Source: CAZAFL01 sp964484465
GTDB taxonomy: Bacteria; Bacteroidota; Ignavibacteria; UBA10030; SZUA-254
DNA length: 58,550 nt
Reading direction: 5' to 3'
NCBI GenBank assembly: GCA_964484465.1
Contig: CAZAFL010000021.1
Coordinates: 1 to 58,550, forward strand
Below are positions 43,425 through 52,711 of the stretch, piece after piece. The notes beneath the pieces were generated by a model. It saw only the letters and a list, made by a program, of their open reading frames with translations, did no database searches and had not been told where the DNA came from. Position 1 is the stretch's first letter; the number at the start of each line of letters is the position of its first letter. Made by a program: the position numbers and the translations under genes.

Positions 43425-44843
43425 ATGGCACAGACCCGGCGTAACGATTTTCTCATACCGACACTTGGTGTCCTGCTCGACGGCATCGCGGTTGAATGCG
43501 CTTTTCTCGTATCGTACTGGATACGGTTTGACACTTCACTGCTGAGGTTTCTTCCTCTCGCAGAACAGACTCCGCCGCTCCGTGCCTATATACTCGGTTC
43601 ATTTGTTGTCATTCCGGTGTGGTTGTTGATTTTCAACTCGCGTAAAATGTACGGCGCTCGCCGAAACGTCGCCCTCGCTGATGAATTCTTCAGCATCATA
43701 CGACTTGTTACTCTCGGCATGCTTGTCGTCATGAGCGCTGCATTTTTTTACAGGGCATTTTCATACTCCCGTGTTGTGTTCGGGCTGCTGTGGCTGACTT
43801 CTATCGGATTTATTTATGTTGGAAGAGCCTTGTTGTATCAAACTGAAAAAAAATTATACCGTCGTGGACGCGAATTGCGCAGCGCAGTTATCATCGGTAA
43901 TAACGAAACCGCCAATCGAATCTGCTATACCCTTCACAATCATCCTCTTTTGGGGTATAAACTTGCAGGGTATTTTGCCGACGCTCAGGCACAGAACGGG
44001 GGACCGCTATCGGCGACGGAGTTTCTTGGGTCGATCGGCGATGCAGCTGAACGTATCTCGCAGGATAGATTTGAACTCGCGTTGATTGCTATCAATGCGG
44101 ATGAACATCCGAAACTCTATAGGCTGATTGAGGAATGTGAAGGAGTGAACGTCGAATTCATGATGGTCCCCGACATTCTTGAAGCCATGACGAGCAATGT
44201 CTCGGTAAAAGAAATCGGAGGAATCCCGTTTATCAGGCTCAAAGGATTCCCGATGACGACATGGGGGAGGATCTTGAAACGAATTTTTGATGTATTCATT
44301 TCACTGGTGTTACTGATTATCTTCTCCCCGATATTTCTACTGATTACTCTTCTGATTAAGCTGGGTTCACACGGTCCGGTGTTCTTCCAGCAGGAACGCG
44401 TAGGGCTCGATGGTAAACAATTCGAGATGCTGAAATTCCGCTCGATGAAGCTTGAAGCGGAATCTGCTTCTGGTCCCGTGTTTGCTACATCGGATGATCC
44501 TCGGCGAACGCCAATCGGAAGGTTTCTTCGGAAGACAAGTCTAGACGAGCTTCCTCAGTTATGGAACGTCCTCAACGGGGAAATGAGCCTTGTCGGGCCC
44601 AGGCCCGAACGCCCGTTTTTTGTCGAACAATTCAGAAAGCATGTGCCGAAATATCTCGACCGCCACCGGGTGAAAACAGGCATGACTGGCTGGGCGCAGG
44701 TGAACGGACTTCGTGGCAATACCTCGATTGAAGAACGCATCGTGTACGATATTTATTATATTGAAAACTGGACTGTCTGGTTCGATATCAAAATCCTTTT
44801 GAAAACAGTCCGAGCTCTTTTCCCGATGAGACATGCCTATTAA
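43425..44843 (+). CDS. Polyprenyl-phosphate sugar-1-phosphate transferase (WbaP/WcaJ-like)
   Basis: The 472-residue membrane enzyme starts surface-glycan or exopolysaccharide synthesis by moving a hexose-1-phosphate from a nucleotide sugar to undecaprenyl phosphate. It has about four N-terminal helices, a cytoplasmic CoA-binding-like domain (AVIIGNNETANRI), a fifth helix (KRIFDVFISLVLLIIFSPIF) and the catalytic domain with QQERVGLDGKQFEMLKFRSM, TSLDELPQLWNVLNGEMSLVGPRPE and GMTGWAQVNG. This is the two-part PglC-superfamily large-monotopic form. It follows gmhA closely. Confidence 0.94.
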   Translation: MAQTRRNDFLIPTLGVLLDGIAVECAFLVSYWIRFDTSLLRFLPLAEQTPPLRAYILGSFVVIPVWLLIFNSRKMYGARRNVALADEFFSIIRLVTLGMLVVMSAAFFYRAFSYSRVVFGLLWLTSIGFIYVGRALLYQTEKKLYRRGRELRSAVIIGNNETANRICYTLHNHPLLGYKLAGYFADAQAQNGGPLSATEFLGSIGDAAERISQDRFELALIAINADEHPKLYRLIEECEGVNVEFMMVPDILEAMTSNVSVKEIGGIPFIRLKGFPMTTWGRILKRIFDVFISLVLLIIFSPIFLLITLLIKLGSHGPVFFQQERVGLDGKQFEMLKFRSMKLEAESASGPVFATSDDPRRTPIGRFLRKTSLDELPQLWNVLNGEMSLVGPRPERPFFVEQFRKHVPKYLDRHRVKTGMTGWAQVNGLRGNTSIEERIVYDIYYIENWTVWFDIKILLKTVRALFPMRHAY

Positions 44844-44874
44844 TTCTCAACTACGCGATTACTAACCCGTCCTA

Positions 44875-45165
44875 ATGATTACCCTCTTTGTTTTTTACAT
44901 TCATACGATTGCGGCAGTGGCAATTTTCACGAAGCGTTGGCAGCAGGGTGGTTTTTGGGAGGGAATTCTCGGCGTCGGCTTTCTCGTGCTGGTTTTTTCT
45001 GTCGGCTGGTCGATAGCAACGGTCATTATGAAGCTCGTTATCGGCGAGAAGGGATTTGGAGTCTGGCTCGACCGGGATGCTTTATCGTTGTTGTTGCTGG
45101 TAGTTATGGAGTCGGTGTTTTTTTATTTACAGTTGAGAAAAAAAGAACGTCGCGTTCAATTATAA
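44875..45165 (+). CDS. Small uncharacterised membrane protein
   Basis: The 96-residue protein has three hydrophobic segments (about 2-17, 27-53, 68-86) with a basic C-terminus (LRKKERRVQL). I do not recognise a family. The composition and ATG start are consistent with a real gene following the sugar transferase by 31 bases; it converges on the metzincin gene. Confidence 0.6.
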   Translation: MITLFVFYIHTIAAVAIFTKRWQQGGFWEGILGVGFLVLVFSVGWSIATVIMKLVIGEKGFGVWLDRDALSLLLLVVMESVFFYLQLRKKERRVQL

Positions 45166-45198
45166 ATCCCCGTTGCTCTTTACGTCTCGCGATAAACA

Positions 45199-46812
45199 TC
45201 ATTCACCAACCCACAGCACATGAAATTGCCTCGCAATGTTTGCGTGCTCTTCGGCATCTTTTGATCTGTTCAATTTTATCAGAACTGTGCTCAAGTAACC
45301 GTGCGCTTCCGCAAAATCCGGAGCAAATTCGATCGCTTTCGAGAAATATTGTAATGCCTGTTCCAGATGCTCGTTTTTATACTCCATATAGCCAGTCACG
45401 GCATATCGGAGTGAGGAATCTGCAATTTCGCTTGCAAGCAGGGAGGAAAAGGAGGTCGTGTCACGGGATATTGCAGCATAGTGCACTTTCAACTCTACAA
45501 GATGAAGCAATGAACGAGCTATCTGCGGAATGATATTGACGGAATTCTTGAGATGCGAGGAGCGCGAATCGACAAGCAATTTGACACATTTTTGCAGTCG
45601 TTGCGCTTCAGTTAATTCAAAAAACTGCGATTTTAATGTATCGATGATTTGGCTGTTAAGCTCATCAAACAGAAAACTCAACGAGCCCGAATAGGGGTAC
45701 ATAACCGACGTCTGGCTTCCGGAGTGTCCGGCTCCTAGCAAGTGGCCAATTTCATGCACAAGAGTGAGAGCCTCCTCAATTGAATTCCATTCCGTCGCAT
45801 CGGGAAACGAGGGCTGTGCTGTGATGGCTGCATGTATGCCGAACGGGAATGCTACGCCGAGCCGGGCGCGGTGTTGCCATGTCCTTGTCAATTGCGGGTC
45901 GACCGTAACACCGATGAGGAACGCTCTTGCAAGGCTTGGCGTTGATTGTCTCAAATGTTCCAATACGTAGTCCATTGACGAGGGAAAACGAGCATTCCAT
46001 TCGTTAAATCCTCCAAGGTCGAGCTCGATATCAAATTGTTTTCGAAGAATGTCGCTGGCATAGAGTAATCTTCGCTGAAGCCGTTCCGCCCACTGGGTGG
46101 GGAAGCGGTTCCGGTAGCTTTCATCGACATAAAAGATAACCGGGAAATGATACCTCGCTGCAGTCGTGTCCTCAATGGCGCAAACAGGAATGTTTTTCAG
46201 GGCTCTGGTAAGTTGTCGTGCAACAATAATCCATGGGTGTTCTTGTTGAGATGGTATTTTCTCGCCCTCTGGTGCATAAAGACGACAGGTGTCTTTATTC
46301 TCAGTTTCAAGGAATACTTCCTTTGAAGAAGCATCGAAAATCTTGAGTTCACATGAGAGGGTAGGGACCTTCCAGCCGCCGTATTGTTCGGTATATCCAT
46401 GTAGCGTAGTTTTTTTTGAGTACTCTGTAACAATCATCGAACTATCCCACTCTGGTGCGGCGATGATAAGGGCGTTCAACAAAGGTGTATGATTCGTAGA
46501 AAGAAACTTCTTTGCAGTTTCATCAAAGCCTTTCCACACAGATTCTTGTTCATTGCGTTCAGCAAAAACCAGGTTCAAATCAATAACATTGTAACCTAAT
46601 GATATGAGATCGAGGCTAAGCACGGAAGCATATGTTTTGTCGAGCACAGCGTGATCAAACGGCTTAATATAAATAGCGATTGTTTTGTTTCTGGAGAAAT
46701 CGTAATTCTTTGGAATACTTGCCGCCGGTGATACGGTGTAATTCTTCATCAACGACAGACATAACGCGATTATTAATCTGCTATTAATGTATCGTTTGCA
46801 AACTGTATTCAT
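45199..46812 (-). CDS. Exported metzincin-type metalloprotease with C-terminal TPR
   Basis: From the ATG at 46810-46812 the product is 537 residues with an N-terminal hydrophobic leader (RLIIALCLSLM). The zinc site HEIGHLLGAGH (His353, Glu354, His357, His363) fits HExxHxxGxxH, and a Met-turn SVMYPYSG follows about 10 residues later, which together define metzincins. The C-terminus has TPR-like repeats (YMEYKNEHLEQALQYFSKAIEFAPDFAEAHGYLS). The first about 220 residues are unlike known families. It is the last gene of a minus-strand run with a methyltransferase, a PLD-like protein and an M16 peptidase. Confidence 0.8.
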   Translation of the reverse strand: MNTVCKRYINSRLIIALCLSLMKNYTVSPAASIPKNYDFSRNKTIAIYIKPFDHAVLDKTYASVLSLDLISLGYNVIDLNLVFAERNEQESVWKGFDETAKKFLSTNHTPLLNALIIAAPEWDSSMIVTEYSKKTTLHGYTEQYGGWKVPTLSCELKIFDASSKEVFLETENKDTCRLYAPEGEKIPSQQEHPWIIVARQLTRALKNIPVCAIEDTTAARYHFPVIFYVDESYRNRFPTQWAERLQRRLLYASDILRKQFDIELDLGGFNEWNARFPSSMDYVLEHLRQSTPSLARAFLIGVTVDPQLTRTWQHRARLGVAFPFGIHAAITAQPSFPDATEWNSIEEALTLVHEIGHLLGAGHSGSQTSVMYPYSGSLSFLFDELNSQIIDTLKSQFFELTEAQRLQKCVKLLVDSRSSHLKNSVNIIPQIARSLLHLVELKVHYAAISRDTTSFSSLLASEIADSSLRYAVTGYMEYKNEHLEQALQYFSKAIEFAPDFAEAHGYLSTVLIKLNRSKDAEEHANIARQFHVLWVGE

Positions 46813-46848
46813 TGATGTTAGTCCTGGTAATGATAAGGGCAACCAGCC

Positions 46849-47709
46849 TCAGTGTACTATGTTTTCAAACAGGCACGCTCCCGACCAGGGCTTTGAGCCT
46901 TGAGGTCCTGGTTTTTCAGGTATCATCGAAACGAGTCGCAACATCAGCGGAAGGCGCTTAAGTTGCGCTGCCTCCTTGAGCATTGAACGTATTTCCTTCG
47001 GTTTCCATCCATGCTGCGTGAAGAACTCTGGTCCCTGGTCGGGACCAAACTTGAATGGTGCGCCGGCACGGCTTACTTCTTTCCCCATTTTTTTCTGAAG
47101 CATTCGCAACAGACCGGGAGAAACCAAATCGGTAAGCCAGTAGTGAAAGCTTCTCCGCGCACTCAGGTCATCGGCGAGGGAGCCAACTTCTTCAGCTGTC
47201 AGATAAATAATAAGGCCTTCGGTAATGATAAGCACAGACTTTGTTTTCTTATCCCATTCGTCAAATAACTCGCGGCGTGCATTTTTTTCCGATACGTCGA
47301 GCTTAACTCGTTCCAGTTGGCACCCCGGCTTCTCATTAGCAAGAATTTCCTCCTTATAACTTAAGATTTCCGTCAGGTCAACCTCAACCCATTTGAGAGA
47401 TGCAGGAAGAGACATCCGATATGGCCTCGCATCCAGCCCGGCTGCTATGTTAATGACGGTATCCACGCCTGCCCGTATTTGTTCTTCGATGAACCTGTCG
47501 AAGAGAACGGTTCTTGTCACCCAGGACCAGGAATTTTTCTCACTAAAAAGGATTGATCTGGCAATCTGCTCGCCCCGTTCACCCGCAAGACGTTTTGCAA
47601 AAGGGTCGTGGAACAGCGCGTCGTTGCGTTCGCTTTCACGGGCCCGGTACACAGCGGCCCATCGTGCGGTATCCGAGATGTTGCGGATGAGAGGTTCAGT
47701 TTGTTTCAT
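46849..47709 (-). CDS. Class I SAM-dependent methyltransferase, leucine-carboxyl-methyltransferase-like
   Basis: The 286-residue protein resembles the PPM1/LCMT-like family of putative methyltransferases. Matching segments are ARESERNDALFHDPFAKRLAG near the N-terminus, VINIAAGLDARPYRM (motif I with the Asp-Ala-Arg triplet), WVEVDLTEILSYKEEIL and IITEGLIIYLTAEEV. Members methylate carboxyl groups or natural products; the substrate here is unknown. It lies 53 bases after the PLD-like gene and 36 before the metzincin gene, on the same strand. Confidence 0.88.
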   Translation of the reverse strand: MKQTEPLIRNISDTARWAAVYRARESERNDALFHDPFAKRLAGERGEQIARSILFSEKNSWSWVTRTVLFDRFIEEQIRAGVDTVINIAAGLDARPYRMSLPASLKWVEVDLTEILSYKEEILANEKPGCQLERVKLDVSEKNARRELFDEWDKKTKSVLIITEGLIIYLTAEEVGSLADDLSARRSFHYWLTDLVSPGLLRMLQKKMGKEVSRAGAPFKFGPDQGPEFFTQHGWKPKEIRSMLKEAAQLKRLPLMLRLVSMIPEKPGPQGSKPWSGACLFENIVH

Positions 47710-47762
47710 GCTATTTTATTTGTCCCGCTTCTCTTGGCGAACGCTGGTCTGTATGATCGCTG

Positions 47763-48998
47763 CTATTTCTGTTCTCCATGTTCTTTCGGTTTATAATCGA
47801 TTTCCGGTTTGACCATTTCAGTATACGACCCATTCCATCCCTTCAAAAAAATATTTTGAAGAATGCCGTTGATCTTTCGATTCTTTACGACAACACCGAG
47901 GTTGCGCAGATTATAGAAATATCCCTTTTCCCAGTTGCTTGTTCCAAGCCAGCACATAACACTGTCAACGACGAGATACTTACAGTGCTCGACCCTGGCA
48001 TAAGAAATATATCCTCCCGACCATTCAGGGATGACGCTGAATTTTACTTCAATGTTCGGGACCAGCGATAGACTTTTCAGGTGGTCGACGGTCGGATGGT
48101 CTTTGTCCCAATCCGAGACAATCATTTTTACCTTCACGCCGCGGGCAGCGGCATTACGTAACGCATTATCGAGGACGGCATAGTAACTTTTTTCCCTTGT
48201 CGCCGGAGAATAGGTGAGGAATTGGCACATCACATCCTTCTTCGCACCGTCAATCAGATCAACGATATTTTTTTCATCCCACAATTTTTCATCGGGGATG
48301 ATTCCTTTCGGGCTCATTGTGGGAGTGTAGGTCAACGTGTCTCCTTCCCCCTCCACAACTGTGATCGGCGTGTGGTACGACCTGCGCTTGAGGTAGGTCT
48401 TGATCAGCGACTTCTCATTTGTCGCGCTCAGTTTCCAGTCGAGATTGAATACATCGGAATATATTTGAACCGCTTTCGTGTTCGAAATCAGAACACCTAA
48501 TTCGTGAATATGCTTCAGCGACCGCCAGTCGAAATTCTGGCTTCCGACAAAAATCTCTTTTCTATCGACGATAAAATATTTTGCATGTTGTACGCCGCTT
48601 CCTGCAAGTTTTCCGAAATCGATAATGCGCGTCTTGATGTTCGGGTGCTTTCCGAACATGTCGACTGTTTCGGGGTAAGTCTTGTACATTCTTGCGTCTG
48701 CAATGATGCGGACCTGAACACCGCGGTTGCTTGCATCCAGTATAGCCTTAATGATATCCTCGAGCGATTCACCCACCTTGTTGGATAGATAGAACTCTTC
48801 GAAGTCGAGTGATGATTTCGACTTGTTGATCATCTCGAGCCACACCTCATGTGCGTCGCGGATTTCGGGGTTGTCAAGGGTTGTTTCAACCGGGATACTT
48901 TCGACTATTTCAAAATCCGGGTAACCGGCAGGCTGGCCTAAACAGGTGCCGGCGAAGACGAACACCAGCATAGCGCAGATGCAAAGTTGAATGTTCAT
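47763..48998 (-). CDS. Secreted phospholipase-D-superfamily protein
   Basis: The 411-residue product has a signal peptide (LCICAMLVFVFAGTCLG) and two HKD motifs, His138-Lys140-Asp145 (HAKYFIVD, followed by GSQNFDWRS) and His338-Lys340-Asp345 (HCKYLVVD, followed by GTSNWEKGYF). Both half-sites look complete, so it is probably an active phosphodiesterase or phosphatidyltransferase in the periplasm or outside the cell. Substrates could be phospholipids or nucleic acids. The ATG overlaps the stop of the upstream M16 peptidase gene (positions 48995-48998), indicating translational coupling. Confidence 0.92.
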   Translation of the reverse strand: MNIQLCICAMLVFVFAGTCLGQPAGYPDFEIVESIPVETTLDNPEIRDAHEVWLEMINKSKSSLDFEEFYLSNKVGESLEDIIKAILDASNRGVQVRIIADARMYKTYPETVDMFGKHPNIKTRIIDFGKLAGSGVQHAKYFIVDRKEIFVGSQNFDWRSLKHIHELGVLISNTKAVQIYSDVFNLDWKLSATNEKSLIKTYLKRRSYHTPITVVEGEGDTLTYTPTMSPKGIIPDEKLWDEKNIVDLIDGAKKDVMCQFLTYSPATREKSYYAVLDNALRNAAARGVKVKMIVSDWDKDHPTVDHLKSLSLVPNIEVKFSVIPEWSGGYISYARVEHCKYLVVDSVMCWLGTSNWEKGYFYNLRNLGVVVKNRKINGILQNIFLKGWNGSYTEMVKPEIDYKPKEHGEQK

Positions 48999-51808
48999 TG
49001 TGCTCCCGGGAAAAGAAGAACTTTGACGTAGTTATTCATATCAAGATACTGCTGCGCTGCCGATTGAATATCGGCGAGAGAAACATTGTCGATGAGTTTG
49101 CCCTCCTCAAGGATTTGGGACGGGGGGATATTATTTACATACTCGAACCGCAAAGAATTGAGCCAGTATTCATTTCGCTTGAGGTTGACTTCCAGCGCCC
49201 TTTTTTGAATTTCTTTAACCTTCTGGAGGTAGCTTGCCTCGATGCCGAGTCGCTTCAGGCTGTCAATCTGCTCAAATGTTGCCTTCACGAGTTCATTGAC
49301 CCGTTCCGGTGCACATCCGAAGGCGATCGTCAGCATGTAGCGCTCGTTTGGATAGTGCATTGGAACCGGAGAGACACCGACCCCGTATGTCCCCCCTTTA
49401 TCCTCACGTAAGTTTTCCCGCAGCTTGATGTTCAATGCCGAAGCCATTGACTGCATCCGCTGACGGTTTTCTTTCGACCAGGTGAAGGGTCCGGTGAACA
49501 TAATTCTTACCTGGCTTTTAGGTTCGATTCCTTTTCTGATTTCTTTTTCAATGACTCCTTTCGGCGGCGCTACGCCGATGTCTTTCCATGATTCATGCCG
49601 GTCGAGAGATGGTAAACTGGCGAGATATTTCTCTACAAAGGGGGTAAACGTAGAGATATTGACATTCCCCACAAAGAAAAATATGAAATCACTCGCATCG
49701 GCAAATCGGTCGCGGTAAACATTCAGTGATGTCTGAAGGTTCATCTGGTCGAGCGTGGAGACGGTCCACGGTTTCCTGCGCGGGTGGTATTGCGACATCG
49801 TTACAGCGATTGTGTCCTGGAATGCCGCTTCCGGCTGTGCACTGCGGTTTTGGTAAAATGACTGCATCCTCTGGCGGTACGCAAGATATGCGGCACTATC
49901 GACACGTGGCTGGGTAAAATAGAGGTAGATCAGTTGGCAGAGCGTTTCGAGGTCCTGTGGCGTAGACCTGCCGGATAGTCCTTCATCGAGTTCTCCTATA
50001 TACGAATTAATACTGAGGATTTTTCCTGCAAGGACTTTTTCAAGTTGTGTCTCGTCGAATGCTCCGATGCCTGATTGTTGAATAATTCCAGGGGCGGTGG
50101 AGGCAGGGATAAAATCTTTATCGGCAACGAGAGAATTGCCGCCGGGGCTGTAAGCAGCGAAGACTACGGCATCGTTCTTAAAGTCGGTTGGCTTGACAAC
50201 GACACGGGCGCCGTTCGACAGTTTCCATTCAGTTACTCCTATGTCTTTGTATTCCGTCCGGTTCACGATTGTTCCCGGTTTCGGCGCTGATGAAATCAAG
50301 GGCTGGTTCGCAACTTTGTCGATGTATGCCGGTATATCTTTTTTTCCCACGGAGACAAACACATCCATTAACTGTTGGTCCGTGGGGATGTTGACTTCTT
50401 TTTTCGCAGGAAGGTTCACAAGGACTACCCTGTTCTTGTCGGTAATCAATTGGCCGGTCATCGCGGTAATATCATCGAGCGTAATTCCCGGAAGTAACTG
50501 TTTGTATAATTCGTACTCACTGCTGATGCCGGGGATTGGTTCCTGATCGAGATAATTCCGTACATATTCTGCGGCGTACCGGGCAGATTCAGTCTTGTCC
50601 CGTTCGTTATATGCGTTTTCGATGGACCGGAGCGTCTCCTTTTTTTGCCGTTCAAGTTCTGTTGCAGTAAATCCTGATCGTCTGATTCGTTCTGCTTCGG
50701 TGAGAAGTGCGTCGAGTCCCTTTTCAATTCCATTTTCTTTCACACCAGCATTGAGAACGAAAATTTCCTTAGTACGAACAAACCGTCCACCACCCGAACC
50801 CGCAAAGAGAAAGGGAGGTTCGGCTTGACGAGTTAGTTCACCAAGCCGGTTGTTCAGCATCTGTGAATAGAGCGCCTCGACAATCGAGCGGCGGTAATCG
50901 CCGACCGTGCCGTTCGGTTCCACCTCATGCTTGTAATAGACGCCGACCCGTGACAATGTTGCTTCCGAATCATTTACAACGGATAACAGTGGCTCGTTGT
51001 GGTCGGGCACGGGATACGATACTCTCGGGCGCACGTTGGAAGTGGGTGGAATGGCGGAAAATTGTTTTTTGATAAGCTGCTCGATCTCCAATGTGTTGAA
51101 ATCGCCGACAGCAATCACAGCCATGAGCTCGGGCCTGTACCAGTCTTTGTAAAATCGTTTGAGTGTTGCATATGAGCAGGTTTCGAGTGTTTTTTTGTCC
51201 CCGATTGTATTACGAACAGCGTAGCGGGAATTTTTAAACAACGTCGGGGTTTGTTTATCCGCCATGCGCGCCTCCGCACCGCGGCCGAGGCGCCATTCTT
51301 CGATGACCACGCCCCGCTCTTTATCGATTTCGTCGTTATCGTACGTTACGTTGTGTGCCCAGTCTTCAAGAATCTGAAAGGCTTTGCTGACGATTGCGGG
51401 TGTGTCGGTGGGAATTTTCAGCATATAAACGGTTTCGTCGAAATTTGTGTACGCGTTCAAATCGGGTCCGAGCTGCATCCCGACAGACTCCATATAATTG
51501 ACAAGTTCGTTCTTTCTGAAGTTCTTTGTCCCGTTGAATGCCATGTGTTCACAGAGATGCGCGAGTCCCCGCTGGTCGTCGTCTTCAAGGACTGAACCGG
51601 CGTTGACAACAAGTCGGAGTTCCGCACGCTTTTCGGGTTTTCTGTTGGTGCGGATGTAATACTTCATGCCGTTGCTGAGCATGCCGGTGATGACGCTGGA
51701 ATCGATGGAGAGCTTTGATGAAAAATCTATTTTCCTATCTTGCTGGGAAAACAGAATACTTATACAGGAAAAAATAAGACAGAAAAACAGCACGCGGGGT
51801 AATTTCAT
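48995..51808 (-). CDS. M16-family (PqqL-like) zinc peptidase, exported
   Basis: The 937-residue protein has an N-terminal signal (VLFFCLIFSCISILFSQ) and the inverted zinc motif HLCEH (His84, Glu87, His88), with a distal Glu in IDKERGVVIEEW. A second, inactive M16 half follows (about residues 510-937), including the RTEYKDIGVTEWKLSNGARVVVKPTDF segment. M16 peptidases degrade small peptides in the periplasm. The gene overlaps the PLD-like gene by 4 bases and is preceded by a promoter-like element at 51864-51892. Confidence 0.94.
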   Translation of the reverse strand: MKLPRVLFFCLIFSCISILFSQQDRKIDFSSKLSIDSSVITGMLSNGMKYYIRTNRKPEKRAELRLVVNAGSVLEDDDQRGLAHLCEHMAFNGTKNFRKNELVNYMESVGMQLGPDLNAYTNFDETVYMLKIPTDTPAIVSKAFQILEDWAHNVTYDNDEIDKERGVVIEEWRLGRGAEARMADKQTPTLFKNSRYAVRNTIGDKKTLETCSYATLKRFYKDWYRPELMAVIAVGDFNTLEIEQLIKKQFSAIPPTSNVRPRVSYPVPDHNEPLLSVVNDSEATLSRVGVYYKHEVEPNGTVGDYRRSIVEALYSQMLNNRLGELTRQAEPPFLFAGSGGGRFVRTKEIFVLNAGVKENGIEKGLDALLTEAERIRRSGFTATELERQKKETLRSIENAYNERDKTESARYAAEYVRNYLDQEPIPGISSEYELYKQLLPGITLDDITAMTGQLITDKNRVVLVNLPAKKEVNIPTDQQLMDVFVSVGKKDIPAYIDKVANQPLISSAPKPGTIVNRTEYKDIGVTEWKLSNGARVVVKPTDFKNDAVVFAAYSPGGNSLVADKDFIPASTAPGIIQQSGIGAFDETQLEKVLAGKILSINSYIGELDEGLSGRSTPQDLETLCQLIYLYFTQPRVDSAAYLAYRQRMQSFYQNRSAQPEAAFQDTIAVTMSQYHPRRKPWTVSTLDQMNLQTSLNVYRDRFADASDFIFFFVGNVNISTFTPFVEKYLASLPSLDRHESWKDIGVAPPKGVIEKEIRKGIEPKSQVRIMFTGPFTWSKENRQRMQSMASALNIKLRENLREDKGGTYGVGVSPVPMHYPNERYMLTIAFGCAPERVNELVKATFEQIDSLKRLGIEASYLQKVKEIQKRALEVNLKRNEYWLNSLRFEYVNNIPPSQILEEGKLIDNVSLADIQSAAQQYLDMNNYVKVLLFPGAQ

Positions 51809-51863
51809 CAGAGTGTTCCTTGAATGTGTTCAGGTCAGGTGCAGTATCGAGAGTAATGAATTA

Positions 51864-51892
51864 AAAGTAGATATTCTTTCTTAGGATTTCAA
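51864..51892 (-). promoter_or_regulatory. Possible promoter of the M16-PLD operon
   Basis: On the minus strand TTGAAA (51887-51892) and TACTTT (51864-51869) are separated by 17 bases, about 50 bases before the start codon. It is a weaker match than the other promoters listed. Confidence 0.4.
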
Positions 51893-51902
51893 GTATTATT
51901 AA

Positions 51903-52676
51903 TTATTTTCCCTTCCACTCAGGTTTTCGTTTTTCACAAAATGCTTTCATTCCTTCTTTCTGATCTTCAGAAGAAAAAAGGAGGTAGAAATTTTTCCTTT
52001 CAAATTCAAGCCCGCCTTCCATCGTCGTATCGAATGATTTAAGAACAGCCTCTTTAGCGAGTCGGACTGCCACAGGAGGTTTGGAAGCAATTTCTTTCGC
52101 GAGTGATTTTGCTTCTTCGAGGTAATATTCTGTCGGGACAATCTTGTTCACCAATCCCCACTGCATCGCTTCGTCGGCGGTAATCATTCGTCCTGTCAGG
52201 ACCATTTCCATCGCCTTGTATTTTCCGACGGCGCGTGTCAGCCGCTGCGTGCCTCCCGCGCCAGGCATAACGCCGATGTTGATTTCCGGCTGACCGAATT
52301 TCGCAGTCTCCGACGCGATAATGATGTCGCAGGACATTGATAGTTCACAGCCTCCGCCGAGAGCAAAGCCGCTTACCGCTGCAATCAGCGGTTTTTTTAT
52401 TTTACGAATGCGATCCCATCGGGCAAACTGGTCTCGTACCAGCATCTCTACGGCGGAAGCGTCCGCCATTTCCTTAATATCCGCTCCCGCGGCGAACGCC
52501 TTTTCGTTCCCGGTAATGATAATCGCCCGAACATCATCGGATTTATCAAGCGACTCGAGCGAATCGACAAGCTCTTCCATAAGTTTGATGTTCAACGCAT
52601 TCAAGACTTCCGGCCTGTTGAATTGAACGATTGCGTAACCATCCTGTTTGGTGACAATGATCGAATAGTATTGCAT
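51903..52676 (-). CDS. Enoyl-CoA hydratase (crotonase family)
   Basis: The 257-residue enzyme has both hydratase glutamates, Glu111 (GGGCELSM) and Glu131 (GQPEINIG), the oxyanion segment AFAAGADIKEM, and MPGAGGTQRLTRAVG. It fits short-chain enoyl-CoA hydratase. It is the last gene of the EthD-crotonase-cytochrome run, 35 bases after the cytochrome gene. Confidence 0.92.
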   Translation of the reverse strand: MQYYSIIVTKQDGYAIVQFNRPEVLNALNIKLMEELVDSLESLDKSDDVRAIIITGNEKAFAAGADIKEMADASAVEMLVRDQFARWDRIRKIKKPLIAAVSGFALGGGCELSMSCDIIIASETAKFGQPEINIGVMPGAGGTQRLTRAVGKYKAMEMVLTGRMITADEAMQWGLVNKIVPTEYYLEEAKSLAKEIASKPPVAVRLAKEAVLKSFDTTMEGGLEFERKNFYLLFSSEDQKEGMKAFCEKRKPEWKGK

Positions 52677-52711
52677 ACTGGTAGATGAAATAGTGATAAG
52701 GTTAACGTGAG

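Noticed and set aside
44937..45533. Plus-strand 198-codon frame near the small membrane protein
   Set aside because: It overlaps the membrane protein gene in another frame and runs antisense through the metzincin C-terminus; its sequence has no protein-like features.
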